64,000 nt of DNA from Plotosus lineatus (Eukaryota; Chordata; Actinopteri; Siluriformes; Plotosidae), in contig JALRMN010000029.1 in NCBI GenBank assembly GCA_024760905.1, forward strand, positions 62,001-126,000, given 5' to 3'. Position numbers and translations under genes: made by a program. Below the pieces are notes generated by a model. It was not told the origin of the DNA. It made no database searches and worked only from the letters and a program-made list of their open reading frames with translations. Below, in pieces: positions 29,836-41,929 of this stretch (position 1 is the first letter of the stretch; every line of letters starts with the position of its first letter).

Positions 29836-30135
29836 GCAGTGGCAGCCCGGTGGGAAGGTGCTTGATCACTGATCCCAAGGTTGTTGGTTCAAGCCCCATT
29901 CTCAACAGGTTGTCACTGTCCCTCAGTGCAGCTTATTGGGTTATCAAGAGTGCCTGTTTCTCACTGTCTATGGTGTGAGGTTCATGCAAAATAACCTTTG
30001 CTGACTTTCGTCAATATTAACTGCATAGTGTGTTTCCACCCTGTGGTGACCTGACAAGCTCTTCAGGGTGTACTCTGCCCTTGCCTAGACTTGGCTGAGC
30101 TGGGCACCAGCCTCCCCTGTAACCTTTTTTGGTAA
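29836..30135 (+). mobile_element. Old SINE: RTE-SINE head with V-SINE-type tail
   Basis: GGCAGTGGCAGCCCGGTGGG head and B-box GGTTCAAGCCC; the middle matches the RTE-SINE group (CACTGTCTATGGTGTGAGG, CTTTGCTGACTTTCGTC). The end is GGTGTACTCTGCCCTTGCC, GAGCTGGGCACCAGCC and CCTGTAACC, the other group's tail. Confidence 0.65.
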
Positions 30136-30493
30136 TGGTACAATTGAACAGGAATGAAGTCATTAGATCAAATGATAACACTTTTAGAAGACTGAATGTT
30201 ATTTTATACAGAATAGACACACACATAAGTACTGATAAACTGAAATTTTCATTTCTTTGATCCAGAAGAATTTCCGGTTCTCGATAAAAATTTTTCTTCC
30301 TGGTAGCTAAAATGATCTTACTTTAGCACAAGAAGCTTTTGATCCTGTTAAATAAGTTTTCCTATGATAAATTTAACTTGTATTTTCATGTTGTTTTTAT
30401 TTAATTAGTTTTATATAATGTATTAATCCCACAATAGAAATTATTGCCTCTGCCTTTAACCCTTTCAAGGTAAGCACACAATCAAACAGTGAA

Positions 30494-30544
30494 CACACAC
30501 ACACACACACGCGCGCACGCACGCACGCATGCACACACACACAT

Positions 30545-30600
<56 letters not shown>
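30494..30600. repeat. (AC)n/(GC) microsatellite
   Basis: AC units interrupted by CGCG/CGCATG words, then about 30 clean AC units. Confidence 0.95.
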
Positions 30601-30603
<3 letters not shown>

Positions 30604-32224
30604 GAACAGTGGGCTGCCACAAACATTGAGGCACCCAAAGAGCAGTTGGGGGTTAGGCGCCTTGCTCAAGGGCACTTCAGTCATGAAGGTGGATGGAGGG
30701 AAGGTACAGCTCACGTCTCACCGCTACATATTTTCCCTGCTTTAGGCTAGGGCTGCCCCCAAAGTTTTTCAAAGGTTTTCCAGTGCACTAAAATATTTCA
30801 ATGTAAATGGATTTTTGCTTCTTCGTATATATCGGTTTCGTAGTGGTTATAATAGTAAAACTGACCTTTGTATTCAACACTAATGGTATTGTGTGTAAAA
30901 TTTATCCATGTTTGATTAACTTTTGTCAGTGAAATAGGAACATGTCTAATCCATGTTATTCAAGTGGATTCTCAGTCGTAGGAAATGGTTTATTCTGCAT
31001 TTATTTTTAAGTGACATTGAGTCCTTCATGTGTTAAATAATATAGATGAACAATTCTAAATCAATATTTTATTATTTATTATTTTATTATATTATGAATT
31101 TGCTTTAATTGGGAGCACATTGTTCACTGAGCCAATTTATATAAACATAAATAGCTAAAGTGAAGAGCAATTGTCGGTCATGTTATTTTTTATTTTATGT
31201 TATTTTTTTCACCAAGGAAATAAACTAGTACTGTACTAATACTTCTACTCACCTTTTATCTGACACAAAAAAGTGTGAGATCCTATGAGAAAGTTTGTGA
31301 GTATGACATTACATCACTCATAGTGTTTATACTCCATCGTGGAACACAAAGGGTAATGTTGGAAAATAAAGGACCAGCAATACCTATCTGTCTGGATTTT
31401 GGTCATTCAGACAATTCAGGAAGATATAATTTAGTTCATTATTTTAATTATCTGAAGGATAGGTGTTGACATGAGAATGGACTGGTGTCAGTTATATCAG
31501 TTATAGTTAATACATTAATTCCACAGCCAGGACCTGAAGGTATACATCTTGAGCAAAATGCATACTGCACATAAGATAATTGTAATTTGGCCAAAACATC
31601 AAAATGAAACCCCATCAGTTCATTCTCACTTCAACCTCTCTCACAGAAGCACCACCAAAGCCATATTAATGTTTATTAGATTCAGGTTAATATAGCTCTG
31701 TGTGAGGTCATTAACCCAGTCTGTACCTGTTGGAAATTGTTATTTATTTTTGACTTTGTGTAGTTCTAGATGTTAGTGCTGCATTTGTAACATTCAATAC
31801 AACGTTACTACCCCTGTTTGTTTCCATGATACCCATTTCAGATAATGTGTATATCAGTATAAAGTATCTCCAATATCTTAAATGAAATGGTATTGTTCAC
31901 ATGATTTAGATAAGATTTATTTGTGTTGTTTGTATGAAATATTTCAGATTATGTTGGGTTGTTTATATGGAGTATCTCCCTCCAATTACTTTAATTTGTT
32001 GACCTTGTTATCTAATTAGGGACGCACATGAATGGATGAACGAGATTCCCGCAGTCCATATCTAATATCAAGTGAAACCACAGCCAAGGGAATAGGCTTG
32101 GTAGAGTCAGAGGGGAACTAAGACTTTGGTGAGCTTGACTGTCCCCTGGAACTGTAAAGGGGTGGGTGGGGGTGGGGTACAGACTAAGTAGGAGGCTCCA
32201 ATGATTTTTTTTTGTTTGTTTTTG

Positions 32225-32256
<32 letters not shown>

Positions 32257-33796
32257 AAGGAGCGATTGTGCAATAATGAGAGCACCTTAAACGGAATATG
32301 CACTTTTAAGTCTTTTGTTTTGACTCAATCAGGCATGCGAGTTTAATTTAAAGCTCATTACATGTATTCGTAATTTGAATTTTGGTATACACTTTTTTTT
32401 CTAAAAAGTGAAGATGTTAGATTTTCATAAAATTGATGAAAACTGTATTCGGCAATTTTTTTTTTTTTTTTTTTTTTCATTCAAACAGTTTTTTTTCACC
32501 AGAGCACATTTCTCCTACTGTACTGAGATCCAGACTCCAACCGAAACAAACCAGAGATATTCCATATAAACATGTAGCATTAGCACAAATGGATAGCATC
32601 ACCTCCACCAAAGAAGGTGTAAAATAAATAAGACGAGAAAATAAACTTCAATCTCCAATAGGTTTGTGTTTATTTACAGTTAGTACAGACTGATTTAATG
32701 ACAGCATGGAGAGCTATGTTAAATTATGACTATTAAACATTAATATGGGTGTGGTCGTGCTTTTTGGAAAGATGATAAAACTATAGATTATTCAGGCCTT
32801 CTTTGACAGTGGTAGTTTAGCCGGTTAGGAGGTGTGCTGGTTCACGGCAGAATTATTTCAACCCAAAGTTCTGGGTTCAAATCCTGAATTGCTTATTTTA
32901 ATTTGTCCAGAGTGTCAATTTAGTTTATTTGTTTTTGTTTGTATAATTTGTATAATTTGTCTTGGTGGAAAACACAGACATGATATATACAGTATTTAAC
33001 TTTATTGAACAATGTTAGAATTAATAGGAGGTCCATTCTGTTATTCACAATCTGTAAGTATCACTGTGTCTATATCTTACATTTTTATAACTGATGAAAT
33101 TCAAAAGTACAAAGTATATGATGTCAATGTTTAGAGGTTAAGTTCTTGTTTTGTGAGGCAGAATGTATGTTGTTCTATAGATATTGTGACTGCTAGCATA
33201 TCATGTGAAACATAAGTCCTGTGTTAAATAAAGATCCAACATGGAGTCCTCTAATGGCACCAGATGTGTGCATAGGTGGGCCTGAAGAAGGACATGCAAA
33301 CAATAAAACTGGGAAGCAGATGAAAAAAAGGAATCTTCTTCAGAACCAGACTGATCTGCTAAATTGGGAACTGATCAATTCAGTTGGGTCTTTCACACAT
33401 GAATGAACAGGAGGAAGGAATGAGGAAGCGGTGAGAAGTGGAACATTAGATTTTATTCCAAGTCAGATTAATAGTCTCGACAAATCAGCAGAAGTCAAAC
33501 AAAAGTAAAGAGAATCAGAGATAGTGAAAAGTAAACATGTAAGCCAGTTTCATGTTAACAGATGACAGAAAATAGTAGGACATGAACACATGAGCAGCAA
33601 AGCTTAAAATGAGATTCAGCTCTCATTGGCAGAGGTGGAAATTAACACGGGAAGAGAGAAATCTTCAAAGGTCGTAGAAATTTTGCTTGACTGGTAAGCA
33701 AACAAAGTTATTGTTTACACCTCGCTAACATCTCCAAATTGGCAGTTGCATGAGCCGTCCTCTCTGTTGCACGTCACAATGTTGATCTAGCACAAT
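30601..33796. other. Intergenic stretch, no gene seen
   Basis: AT-rich, short ORFs only. It contains a (GT)n run at 32229-32256, a T-run at 32458-32477 and a weak tRNA-SINE head at 32808-32905 (CAGTGGTAGTTTAGCCGGTT; B-box GGTTCAAATCC). 33.2-33.7 kb has an ordinary codon-poor sequence with no recognisable protein. Confidence 0.6.
32808..32905 (+). mobile_element. tRNA-like SINE head remnant
   Basis: A-box-like TAGTTTAGCCGGTTAGG and B-box GGTTCAAATCC without a recognisable body. An intronless true tRNA is unlikely because no acceptor-stem pairing is seen. Confidence 0.45.
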
Positions 33797-34762
33797 CTTC
33801 TTCTTTTCCTTTCGTTTTTCCCTTCAGGGGTTGCCATTGCGAATCATCTGCCTCCATCTTACCCTATCCTCTGCATCTTCTTCTCTTACGCAAACTACCT
33901 TTATGTCCTCCTTCACCACATCCGTAAATCTTCTCTTTGGTCTTCCTCCAGGCCTTCCAACCTCAGCATCCTACTACCAATATATTCACTGTCCCTCTTC
34001 TGTACATGTCCAAACCATCTCAATCTAGCCTCTCTGACTTTGTCTACAAAACCTCTTACATGTGATATCCCTCTGATGTACTTATGCCTGATCCTATCAA
34101 TCCTCATTATTCCCAAAGAGAACCTCAACATTTTCATCTCTGCTACCTCCAGCTCTGCCTCCTGTCTTTTCCCCAGTGCCACTGTCCTTCTGATGTACTC
34201 ATGCCTGATCCTATCAATCTTTGTTATTCCCAAAGAGAACCTCAACATTTTCATCTCTGCTACCTCCAGCACTGCCTCCTGTCTTTTCCCCAGTGCCACT
34301 GTTTCTAAACCATAGACCACCGCTGGCGTCAACACCAGCTTGCACACTTTTCGTTTCATTCTTGCCGATACCCTACTATCACACATCACACCGGACACTT
34401 TTCGCCGACCATTCCAACATGGCTTCACACGCACACGCTTCTTCACCTCTCTTCCACACTCTCCATTGCTCTGGATTGTTGCGCCTAAGTACTTAAAATC
34501 CTCCACTTTCTTTCCTCCTTTTTCTTTGCTCTCTGTAACCTCACTGTTCCTCTTGGATCCTTGTCATTCACACACATGTATTCTGTCTTACTGAGGCTAA
34601 CCTTCATTCCTCTCATTTCCAGGACATGCCTCCACCTCTCTAGGTTTTCCTGCAGTTGTTCTCTGCTCTCACTGCAGATCACAATGTCATCTGCAAACAT
34701 CATAGTCCATAGATATTCTTGTCTAACCTCATCTGTCAGCCTGTCCGTCACCATAGCAAACA
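33797..34762 (-). mobile_element. RTE-clade LINE copy I, 3' half (interrupted by CR1-like LINE)
   Basis: Minus strand, (GAA)n tail and RTE 3' end at 33797, C-terminal ORF 34506-33913 and the FADD-containing piece 34763-34485. The copy stops at ATAGCAAACA (34762) and resumes at AAGGGGCTCAG (39735), which are adjacent in other copies. A 117-base in-frame duplication is present (34074-34190 and 34191-34307), repeating 39 residues around LEVAEMKMLRFSLGI. Confidence 0.92.
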
Positions 34763-34841
34763 TAAATTGACGTACTTCCTGTCCACAGTTTTGAACAGAT
34801 CAGGCGTGTGTTTGGGAAGGTGCTTTGTGTGGAGGAGAAAC

Positions 34842-34874
<33 letters not shown>

Positions 34875-35434
34875 GAATACCTGCTACAAAAGGTCAATTA
34901 TTAAAAAGGTGTTAGTATTTGCTCTCGAGATATTTACTTTGCCGCCGAGCTTTCGGGGCAGGGAGAACATTTTTTCCCCTCCCATTACCGATTGATTGGT
35001 ATTTAGCCTAGTTTGCTAAGTCGCTAATCTGGTCAAACAAAAGCGACGTCAGGTATTTGGGAGGGTTTTTTCGGTCTCCCGTGAGCAAATTGAAATTAAC
35101 CAACACGTTAAATAGTTAGCTAGGTAAGTGAATTGTAATATTAAAATAATATTCATTAAAAAGCGGTTGCTTTTTTCCCTCAGGCTTTGTTTGGTACTCG
35201 ACAGATTTTCGGGAGGTTCACTTCGCTAGCGTCTCATAGCTAATCCAAAACCTGCTTTTGTTTTTCTCCGTGGGCTTATTGGTAAGCCTTTTTGGTATAC
35301 GGGATATTTTGGCGTTGCCTTCTGGCTGCTGTGTTCTGGTCTGCTTGGCGTTGCGTTGAGTGCAGGCGAACTCCGCACCCTCGATTTCTGCTTAGTTTAG
35401 TTTGCCCTTTCTATATACAAGTTCTTGAACGGGC

Positions 35435-35722
35435 AGTCAGCGAATATCTGAACACTGGGCTAAGCTCTTAATATTAAATTGGTGTATTTGTAGTCTGAGG
35501 GGGGTATTAACTCAAGCTGATTTGACTAGTTTCTACTCTTTTGAAATTTAATTTCAAATGTTAGCAGTTAGTATTTAGAAAAGCCAGGGAATATCAGAGT
35601 ACTGGGCTAAACCTCTTTCACTATTGAATTGGGTATTTGTAGCCTTAGAGATAGTATAAATTCAAGCTTGTTGTCTGATTTGACTTGTTTCTACCCCGTT
35701 AAAATTTAATTGTTAGCAGTAA
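35435..35722 (+). repeat. Imperfect tandem repeat in the CR1-like 5' leader, 2 x about 143 bp
   Basis: Unit 1 (about 35435-35575) and unit 2 (about 35580-35722) share AATATC..A..ACTGGGCTAA, TATTTGTAG, CAAGCT, TGATTTGACT and TTTCTAC in the same order, ending GTTAGCAGT. Tandem monomers in a LINE 5' UTR often carry promoter activity. Confidence 0.75.
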
Positions 35723-35883
35723 GCCGGCCCCTGCAAAAGGCCATTCATTTGCTCTCCCCTGTTTTTATTGCGGCTGCTGCTCGGGTTCCCAGGTTTGTAA
35801 TTTTTGGTTTTTGAGCTTCACTCTCGGCAGTTAAATACTTTTTAATTGCTTTTTAGGGTGTGATAGGTCATAGTTAGGGGTTC

Positions 35884-35911
<28 letters not shown>

Positions 35912-35914
<3 letters not shown>

Positions 35915-38900
35915 TGGCCAAAACTATGTGACGGTTGCGGAATGATCGCTCTTCTGGAGACGGATTTTCAGGGTGCGTTCATCTGCCACCGGTGCCAGCT
36001 GATTGCGCATCTGGAGAGCAAGATCCTTGGTCTTCAGGGCCAGTTGGCGGCACAACATAGTCCGCAATTGGTAGAGTTCCCAGAGGAACTGTGTACGTCG
36101 TTTAGGGAGATGGTGTGTACGCCACATCCGGGCAGGGGGGAGAGCCCAGAGCAGGCAGGGAGAGAAAGTTGGGTAACAGTAGGTAGGCAGCGCAGGAAAG
36201 GGCGTGCACACCATACAGCGACAGCTTCTCCAGAGGTTGAGGTGTCCAATCGATTCCAGTCTCTTCAGGAACTCGACTTGGCCCCCGACCCTGAGAGTGA
36301 GGGGATTGAGGCCCAGGGCACCCTGGCCACCTCTTCCCCCCATAAGAGGGAGTTGGTGATAGTGGGGGACTCAATTATTAGAGGAATAGATAGTGTAGTC
36401 TGTTCGGACGACAAGGAGTCTCGTATGGCGTCTTGCCTGCCTGGTGCCCAGGTAGGAGACCTCCTGGAGCGTCTTGGACAAGCTCCTGGCCAGAGCGGGA
36501 GGGATCCAGTGGTCGTGGTCCACGTAGGGACCAATGACATAGGTAAGGGTAGATTTGAGGTTCTGCAAGACAAATTCGTTGAATTAGCTGAAAAACTTAG
36601 GGGCAGATCCTCCACGGTAGTTTTTTCTGAAATTCTACCAGTACCACGTGCGAGCACAGGGAAGCAGAATCTTATCTGGAGGTTTAACACGTGGCTACGA
36701 ACCTGGTGTAGGAAAGAGGGGTACAGGTTTATGGGGCACTGGAACTTCTTCTGGGGCAGGCATGACCTGTTCAAGTTTGACGGCTTACACCTTTGCATTG
36801 GGTCAGCATATGTTGAGGGTAGCTCAGCCGTATTTAAACTAGTTTCTCGGGGGGCAGGGAGGTCAGAAGGTGTTGTGGATAGGGATATGCAAACTGCCCT
36901 GATGGAAGCTGACAAGGCCACATGTAATGGTGATGTAACTTTTTTAGAGAATAAAAGAATAGTGGAAGGCTCGGAGCAGCAGGCAGATGTAATCCAAATT
37001 GGTAAGTGTAGTCTAAATAGGCTGAAATGTTTTTATTTAAATGCTAGAAGCATAAAAAATAAATTTCAGGAACTAGAAACTGTTGTTATTGGTGGGGGCT
37101 ATGACTTAGTTGGAATTACAGAGACCTGGCTTAGTGAAGAGGATGGAGATGAATATAATATAGAAGGCTATAAGCTTATTAGGAGAGATAGATTCAATAG
37201 GAGGGGACGGGGCGAGGCACTCTATGTAAAGGAAAACCTGGATGTGCATGAAATTACTGAGATGGGGCATGTCTTGCCCTGTGAGGATATTTGGGTTAGA
37301 CTCATTGGCAAACAAGAGACTGGTTTAAACATAGGAGTGTGTTATCGACCGCCAGCTTCAGACAACACTTTGAATGAACTACTTTTCACGAGGATTAGGC
37401 AGTCTTGTAGTGGAGGTAAAACTTTAGTTATGGGAGACTTTAATTATCCTGCTATAGATTGGGATTTGGTGAAAGCGCAGGGTAAGGAGGAGGAAGCATT
37501 TTTAGATGCTATAAATGATAGTTTTCTGCTGCAGTATGTCAATAATCCTACAAGAGGGAATGCAGTTTTAGATTTGGTTCTCTGTAATGACCCTGATAGA
37601 ATTCGCAATGTAGAGGTAAAGGAGCCACTTGGGACTAGTGATCATTATACTATTAGTTTTGATGTGTTATGGCAAGTTACAAATTTATCTTTGAAAAGCC
37701 AAATTTTCAATTTCAGGCGAGCCAAGTTTGACAGGATGCGTTCGTATTTAAGTAAAATAAACTGGACATTGCTCCTAGATTGTACAACTGTAAATGAAAT
37801 GTGGGGTAGATTCAAGGGAGTTTTACTAGATGCTCAGAGCAAATTCATTCCAAAAGTGTGCAAGAGTAAGTTTAAAAAGCGTAATCTCCAGTGGATGACC
37901 TCTGATATTCGTAGGAGCTTAAGGGAAAAAAAGAATCTTTATAAGGCATACATGAGGGACAGAAATGAAAACACTAAGGCTGAATACTGTAATATGCGAG
38001 CTAAGGTCAAAAAAGAACTGAGGAATGCTAGGAGGCAGTACGAAAGACAAATTGCAGAAGGAGCGAAATGTAATCCTAAGCGCTTTTTTCAGTACTGTAA
38101 CAGGAAAAGAGAAGGTAAAGTTGAAATCCAGTGCATAAAGAATGAAGATGGATCACTGCTGTATAAGAACAAGGACATAGTTGATACTCTTAATGGTTAC
38201 TTTGTTGACAATTTCACTACAGAGGGGACTTTTATTTGGCCGGAGGAAATTGTCAATTCTCAAGCTCATTTGGCAGAAATTGAATTTGGAGAAAATGAAG
38301 TATTGGATAAGCTGCGTAAACTTAAGACAAATAAGGCAGCAGGCCCAGATGGGTTATACCCTAGGGTGCTCAGGGAGGTTTGTGAGATCATCTCTAAACC
38401 ACTGTTGGTTATTTTTAGGCAGTCATTAGTGACTGGAGAAATTCCAAATGATTGGAAACAGGGTATCATTATACCAATATATAAGAAAGGGGATCGTACA
38501 GAGCCAGGCAATTACAGACCTGTCAGTCTTACTTGCATAGCATGCAAAATACTGGAATCTATCATAAAAGACAAGCTTGAGTCATTTCTTGAGCATAATA
38601 ATATCTTGAAGGATAGCCAACATGGTTTTCGCAAGGGTAGGTCATGCCTGACAAACCTTTTGGAATTCTTTGAGGAGGTCACAAATACTTATGATCAGAG
38701 TAGGGCCTATGACATTATTTATTTGGACTTTCAAAAAGCATTTGATACAGTACCACATGAGAGACTAATTTTTAAAACGAGGTCTGTTGGAATTGTAGGA
38801 GGTATTCTGGAGTGGATTAAGAACTGGTTACAGGATAGAACACAGAGAGTTGTGGTTGGAGGGATTTCATCTGAGCAGGGAATTGTGGGAAGTGGAGTCC

Positions 38901-39370
38901 CTCAGGGATCTGTGTTGGGACCCTTGCTCTTCCTCATCTACATTAATGACCTTGATAGGGACATTGAGAGCACATTGGTGAAATTTGCTGACGATACTAA
39001 ATTGGGCGGTTTGGCAAATAGTCTGGAGTCTACTAAGGTTATTCAGGACGATTTGGATAGACTTCAAATTTGGGCAGATACATGGCAAATGAAATTCAAT
39101 GTCGCTAAATGTAAAGTTCTACATGTAGGGAATAAAAATATTAGACAGGAGTATTTTATGGGAGGTTTAAAACTAGAATGTTCCTCTCAGGAAAAGGATC
39201 TGGGTGTGATGGTTGACCAGTCCCTCACTGGTACTAGCCACTGTGCGTTAGCAGTAAAAAAGGCAAATAGGATGGTGGGTTACATAGCTAGGAGTATTGA
39301 GTATAGATCTAAAGATGTTGTCCTTCTCTTGTATAACACATTGGTTAGACCACATTTAGAGGTGATCTGA
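35912..39370 (+). pseudogene. CR1-like polyprotein: zinc motif - SGNH esterase - APE endonuclease - reverse transcriptase
   Basis: An ORF of 1152 residues. C6-x2-C9 and C25-x2-C28 form a small zinc motif. An SGNH/GDSL esterase follows at about 145-300 (IVGDSIIRG Ser block, VHVGTND, and FDGLHL with the Asp-x-x-His). An APE endonuclease lies at about 375-600 (LNARSIKNK, ITETWL, CYRPP, GDFNYP, SDHYTI), then reverse transcriptase at about 790-1080 (KAAGPDG, NYRPVSL, GVPQGSVLGPLLF, FADDTKLG) and the start of the thumb (LYNTLVRPHLE). The start is the ATG at the end of the A run, the first in frame. The frame then hits TGA because about 60 residues are deleted. The true C-terminal part (GDLIEVFKYLKG to LDLVLDTI-stop at 39620) continues one base out of frame. 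Known CR1 elements carry the esterase in a separate ORF1; here it is fused to ORF2. Confidence 0.88.
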
Positions 39371-39734
39371 TTGAGGTCTTTAAGTATCTTAAGGGGATTA
39401 ATAAAGTCAACTATGCCCGATTACTTAGGCTAAGTTCTGTAAGTAGAACTAGGGGTCATAAATGGAAGTTATTCAAGGGTAAATTTAGCACAAATATTAG
39501 GAAATATTTTTTCTCGCAGAGGGTAATTTCAGTGTGGAATAGATTGCCTAACCACGTTGTCGAAGCAGAAACCTTACAAGTCTTCAAAAGCAGACTTGAT
39601 CTAGTGCTGGATACCATCTAGTCATGGTGCGTCTTCAAGGTTAGAGTCACTTTAGAATAGGACAATGGTGAGCTTAGTTGGGCTGAATGGCCTGTTCTCA
39701 CCAATCATGTTATGTTATGTTATGTTATGTTATA

Positions 39735-41215
39735 AAGGGGCTCAGAGCTGACCCTTGATGCAATCCCACCTCCACCTTGAACTCTTCTGTCACACCGACA
39801 GCACACCTCACCACTGTCTTATATCTCTCATACCTGTCCTGCCCCACTCGAACATAGTTCTCTGCCACTCCAGACTTACTCATGCAATACCACAGTCCTT
39901 TTCTCGAGACCCTGTCATATGCTTTCTCTAGATCCACAAAGGCACACTGCAGCTCCCTCTGACCTTCTCTGTACTTATTTATTAACATCCTCATAGAAAA
40001 CACTGCATTTGTGGTGCTCTTTCTTGCCATGAAATCAAACTGTTGTTCACAAATGCTGACCTTGGCCCTTAGTCTAGCTTCCACTATTCTTTCCCATAAC
40101 TCATCGTATGGCTCATCAACTTTATCCCTCTATAGTTGCTACAACTCTGCACATCTCCTTTGTTCTTAAAAATGGGCACACGCACACTTCTCCTCCATTC
40201 CTCTGGCATCTGCTCACTTTTGAAGAACTTGTTGAATGTTCTTGTCAGAAAATCTACTGTTACCTCTCCTAGACACTTCCATGCCTCCTCAGGTATGTCA
40301 TCAGGACCAACTGCCTTTCCACTATTTATCCTCTTCAATGCCCTCCTCACTTCACCCTTATTAATCTTTGCTATTTCCTGGTCCTCAATGGTCACCTCTT
40401 CTACTTTTTTTTTCACTCTCATTTTTCTCATTCATCAGCTCTTCAAAGTACTCTTTCCATCTTCCCAGCACACGTCTGTCATCAGTCAATACATATGCCT
40501 CACTGTCCTTAATCACTCTAACTTGCTGCACCTCCTTTCCATCTCTATTTCTCTGCTGTACCAATCTGAATAAATCATGTTTTCCTTGACTACTGTCCAA
40601 CCTATCATACAACTCATCATACGCCCTCTGTTTGGCCTTTGACACCGCTACCGTCACGTTATGCTGTGTCTCCCTGTATGCCTGTTTACTTTCTTCAGTC
40701 CTCTCAATCACCCACGTCTTCTTAGCTAACCTCTTCCTTTGTACACACTCATGTACTTAATCATTTCACCACCAAGTCTCCTTATCTACTTTCCTTACAG
40801 ATGACACACCAAGTACACTCCTACCTGTCTCCCTAATCACATTAGCTGTAGTTGTCCAGTTATCTGTAAGCACTTCCTGACCACCCAAAGCTTGTTTCAA
40901 CTCCTCCTTCAAGACAACAAGACACTTTGCCTTTTTCAGCTTCCACTTTTTCTTCTGCTCTGCCTTTGCCTTCTTCGTTTCCTCACAATCAGCGTCATCC
41001 TGCACACCACCATCCTATGCTGTTTGGCAACAGTCTCATCCACTATTACTTTGCAGTCACTGACTTCCTTCAAATTACATCGCCTACACAAGATGTAGTC
41101 TACCTGTATGCTCCTACCTCAGCTTTTATGTCATCCTACGCTCCTCTCTCTTCTGGAAGAAAGTATTCATTACAGCCATTTCCATCCTTTTTGCAAAATC
41201 TATCAACATCTGTGG
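39735..41215 (-). mobile_element. RTE-clade LINE copy I, 5' half, 5'-truncated
   Basis: Continues copy I. Reverse-transcriptase pieces are 40084-39725 (EQQFDFMARKS) and 40431-40084 (KAVGPDD). Linker pieces are 40711-40385 and 41005-40766, then a decayed endonuclease end to 41215, where it stops at AACATCTGTG. The 5' endonuclease half is absent. Many substitutions and frameshifts make this one of the older copies, consistent with having been a target for the CR1-like insertion. Confidence 0.88.
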
Positions 41216-41269
41216 ACCACAAAACCTGCTAGACATTCTTCCCTCTTGCTCAGCTGCACACTCAAAGAG

Positions 41270-41270
41270 G

Positions 41271-41312
<42 letters not shown>

Positions 41313-41471
41313 GAGAGAGAGAATGGGATTAGATGTTTGGCTTTAAGTAGTTCACTAAGGCAATTTTTGTGGAAAGGACCCTTCTGCCTTCTTCATAATA
41401 AGGGTAACTGCATTTTTTTAATTTTATTTTAATCCTTTCCAGACTTCAATGTTCAATTTGTATACTTGTGT

Positions 41472-41526
<55 letters not shown>

Positions 41527-41579
41527 ACGAGAGAGAGAGAGAGAGAGAGATAAAGAGAGACAGTGTTTTGTGTGTGTGT

Positions 41580-41645
<66 letters not shown>
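41270..41645. repeat. (GA)n and (GT)n microsatellite cluster
   Basis: GA run 41273-41322, GT 41477-41501, GA 41502-41550, GT 41570-41643. The Arg-Glu and Cys-Val ORFs here are artefacts. Confidence 0.95.
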
Positions 41646-41649
<4 letters not shown>

Positions 41650-41929
41650 ATTAATAAAAATGTTAATAATGGTTTAATTAATAAATATGTTAATAAAATG
41701 TTTAAATTGTCAAATAAATAATTTTCTTTTACTTTTAACACATTTCATACATATCTCATACAAAATTAGTGGACTTTTATAATTTTTAAAGGGTTTCTGG
41801 GGTAGCTTTGGGAGCCTTGGAACGAATTACGTATTTTACATGTAAAATGCGCCTCTACTGACGAAAACTCCAGGCTACGAAAAAGGCTCTGGAATGGATT
41901 AATTTCATAAGTAGAGGGCCAACTGTACT

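Larger units (their letters stand above)
34763..39734 (+). mobile_element. CR1-like LINE, complete insertion, about 4.97 kb
   Basis: Both ends are fixed because it splits RTE copy I. It has a 5' leader of about 1.15 kb with a 28-base T run (34847-34874), a tandem repeat (35435-35722) and a 29-base A run ending in the start codon. One long ORF follows (35912-39370), then a displaced C-terminal coding piece (39362-39620), a short 3' UTR (GGGCTGAATGGCCTGTTCTC) and a tail of ATGTT repeats (39706-39731). No target-site duplication is seen; two target bases appear lost. The RT blocks (FADDTKLGG, QDDLDRLQIWADTW) and the esterase place it near CR1/L2/Rex1-type elements. The exact clade is uncertain. 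Confidence 0.9.
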
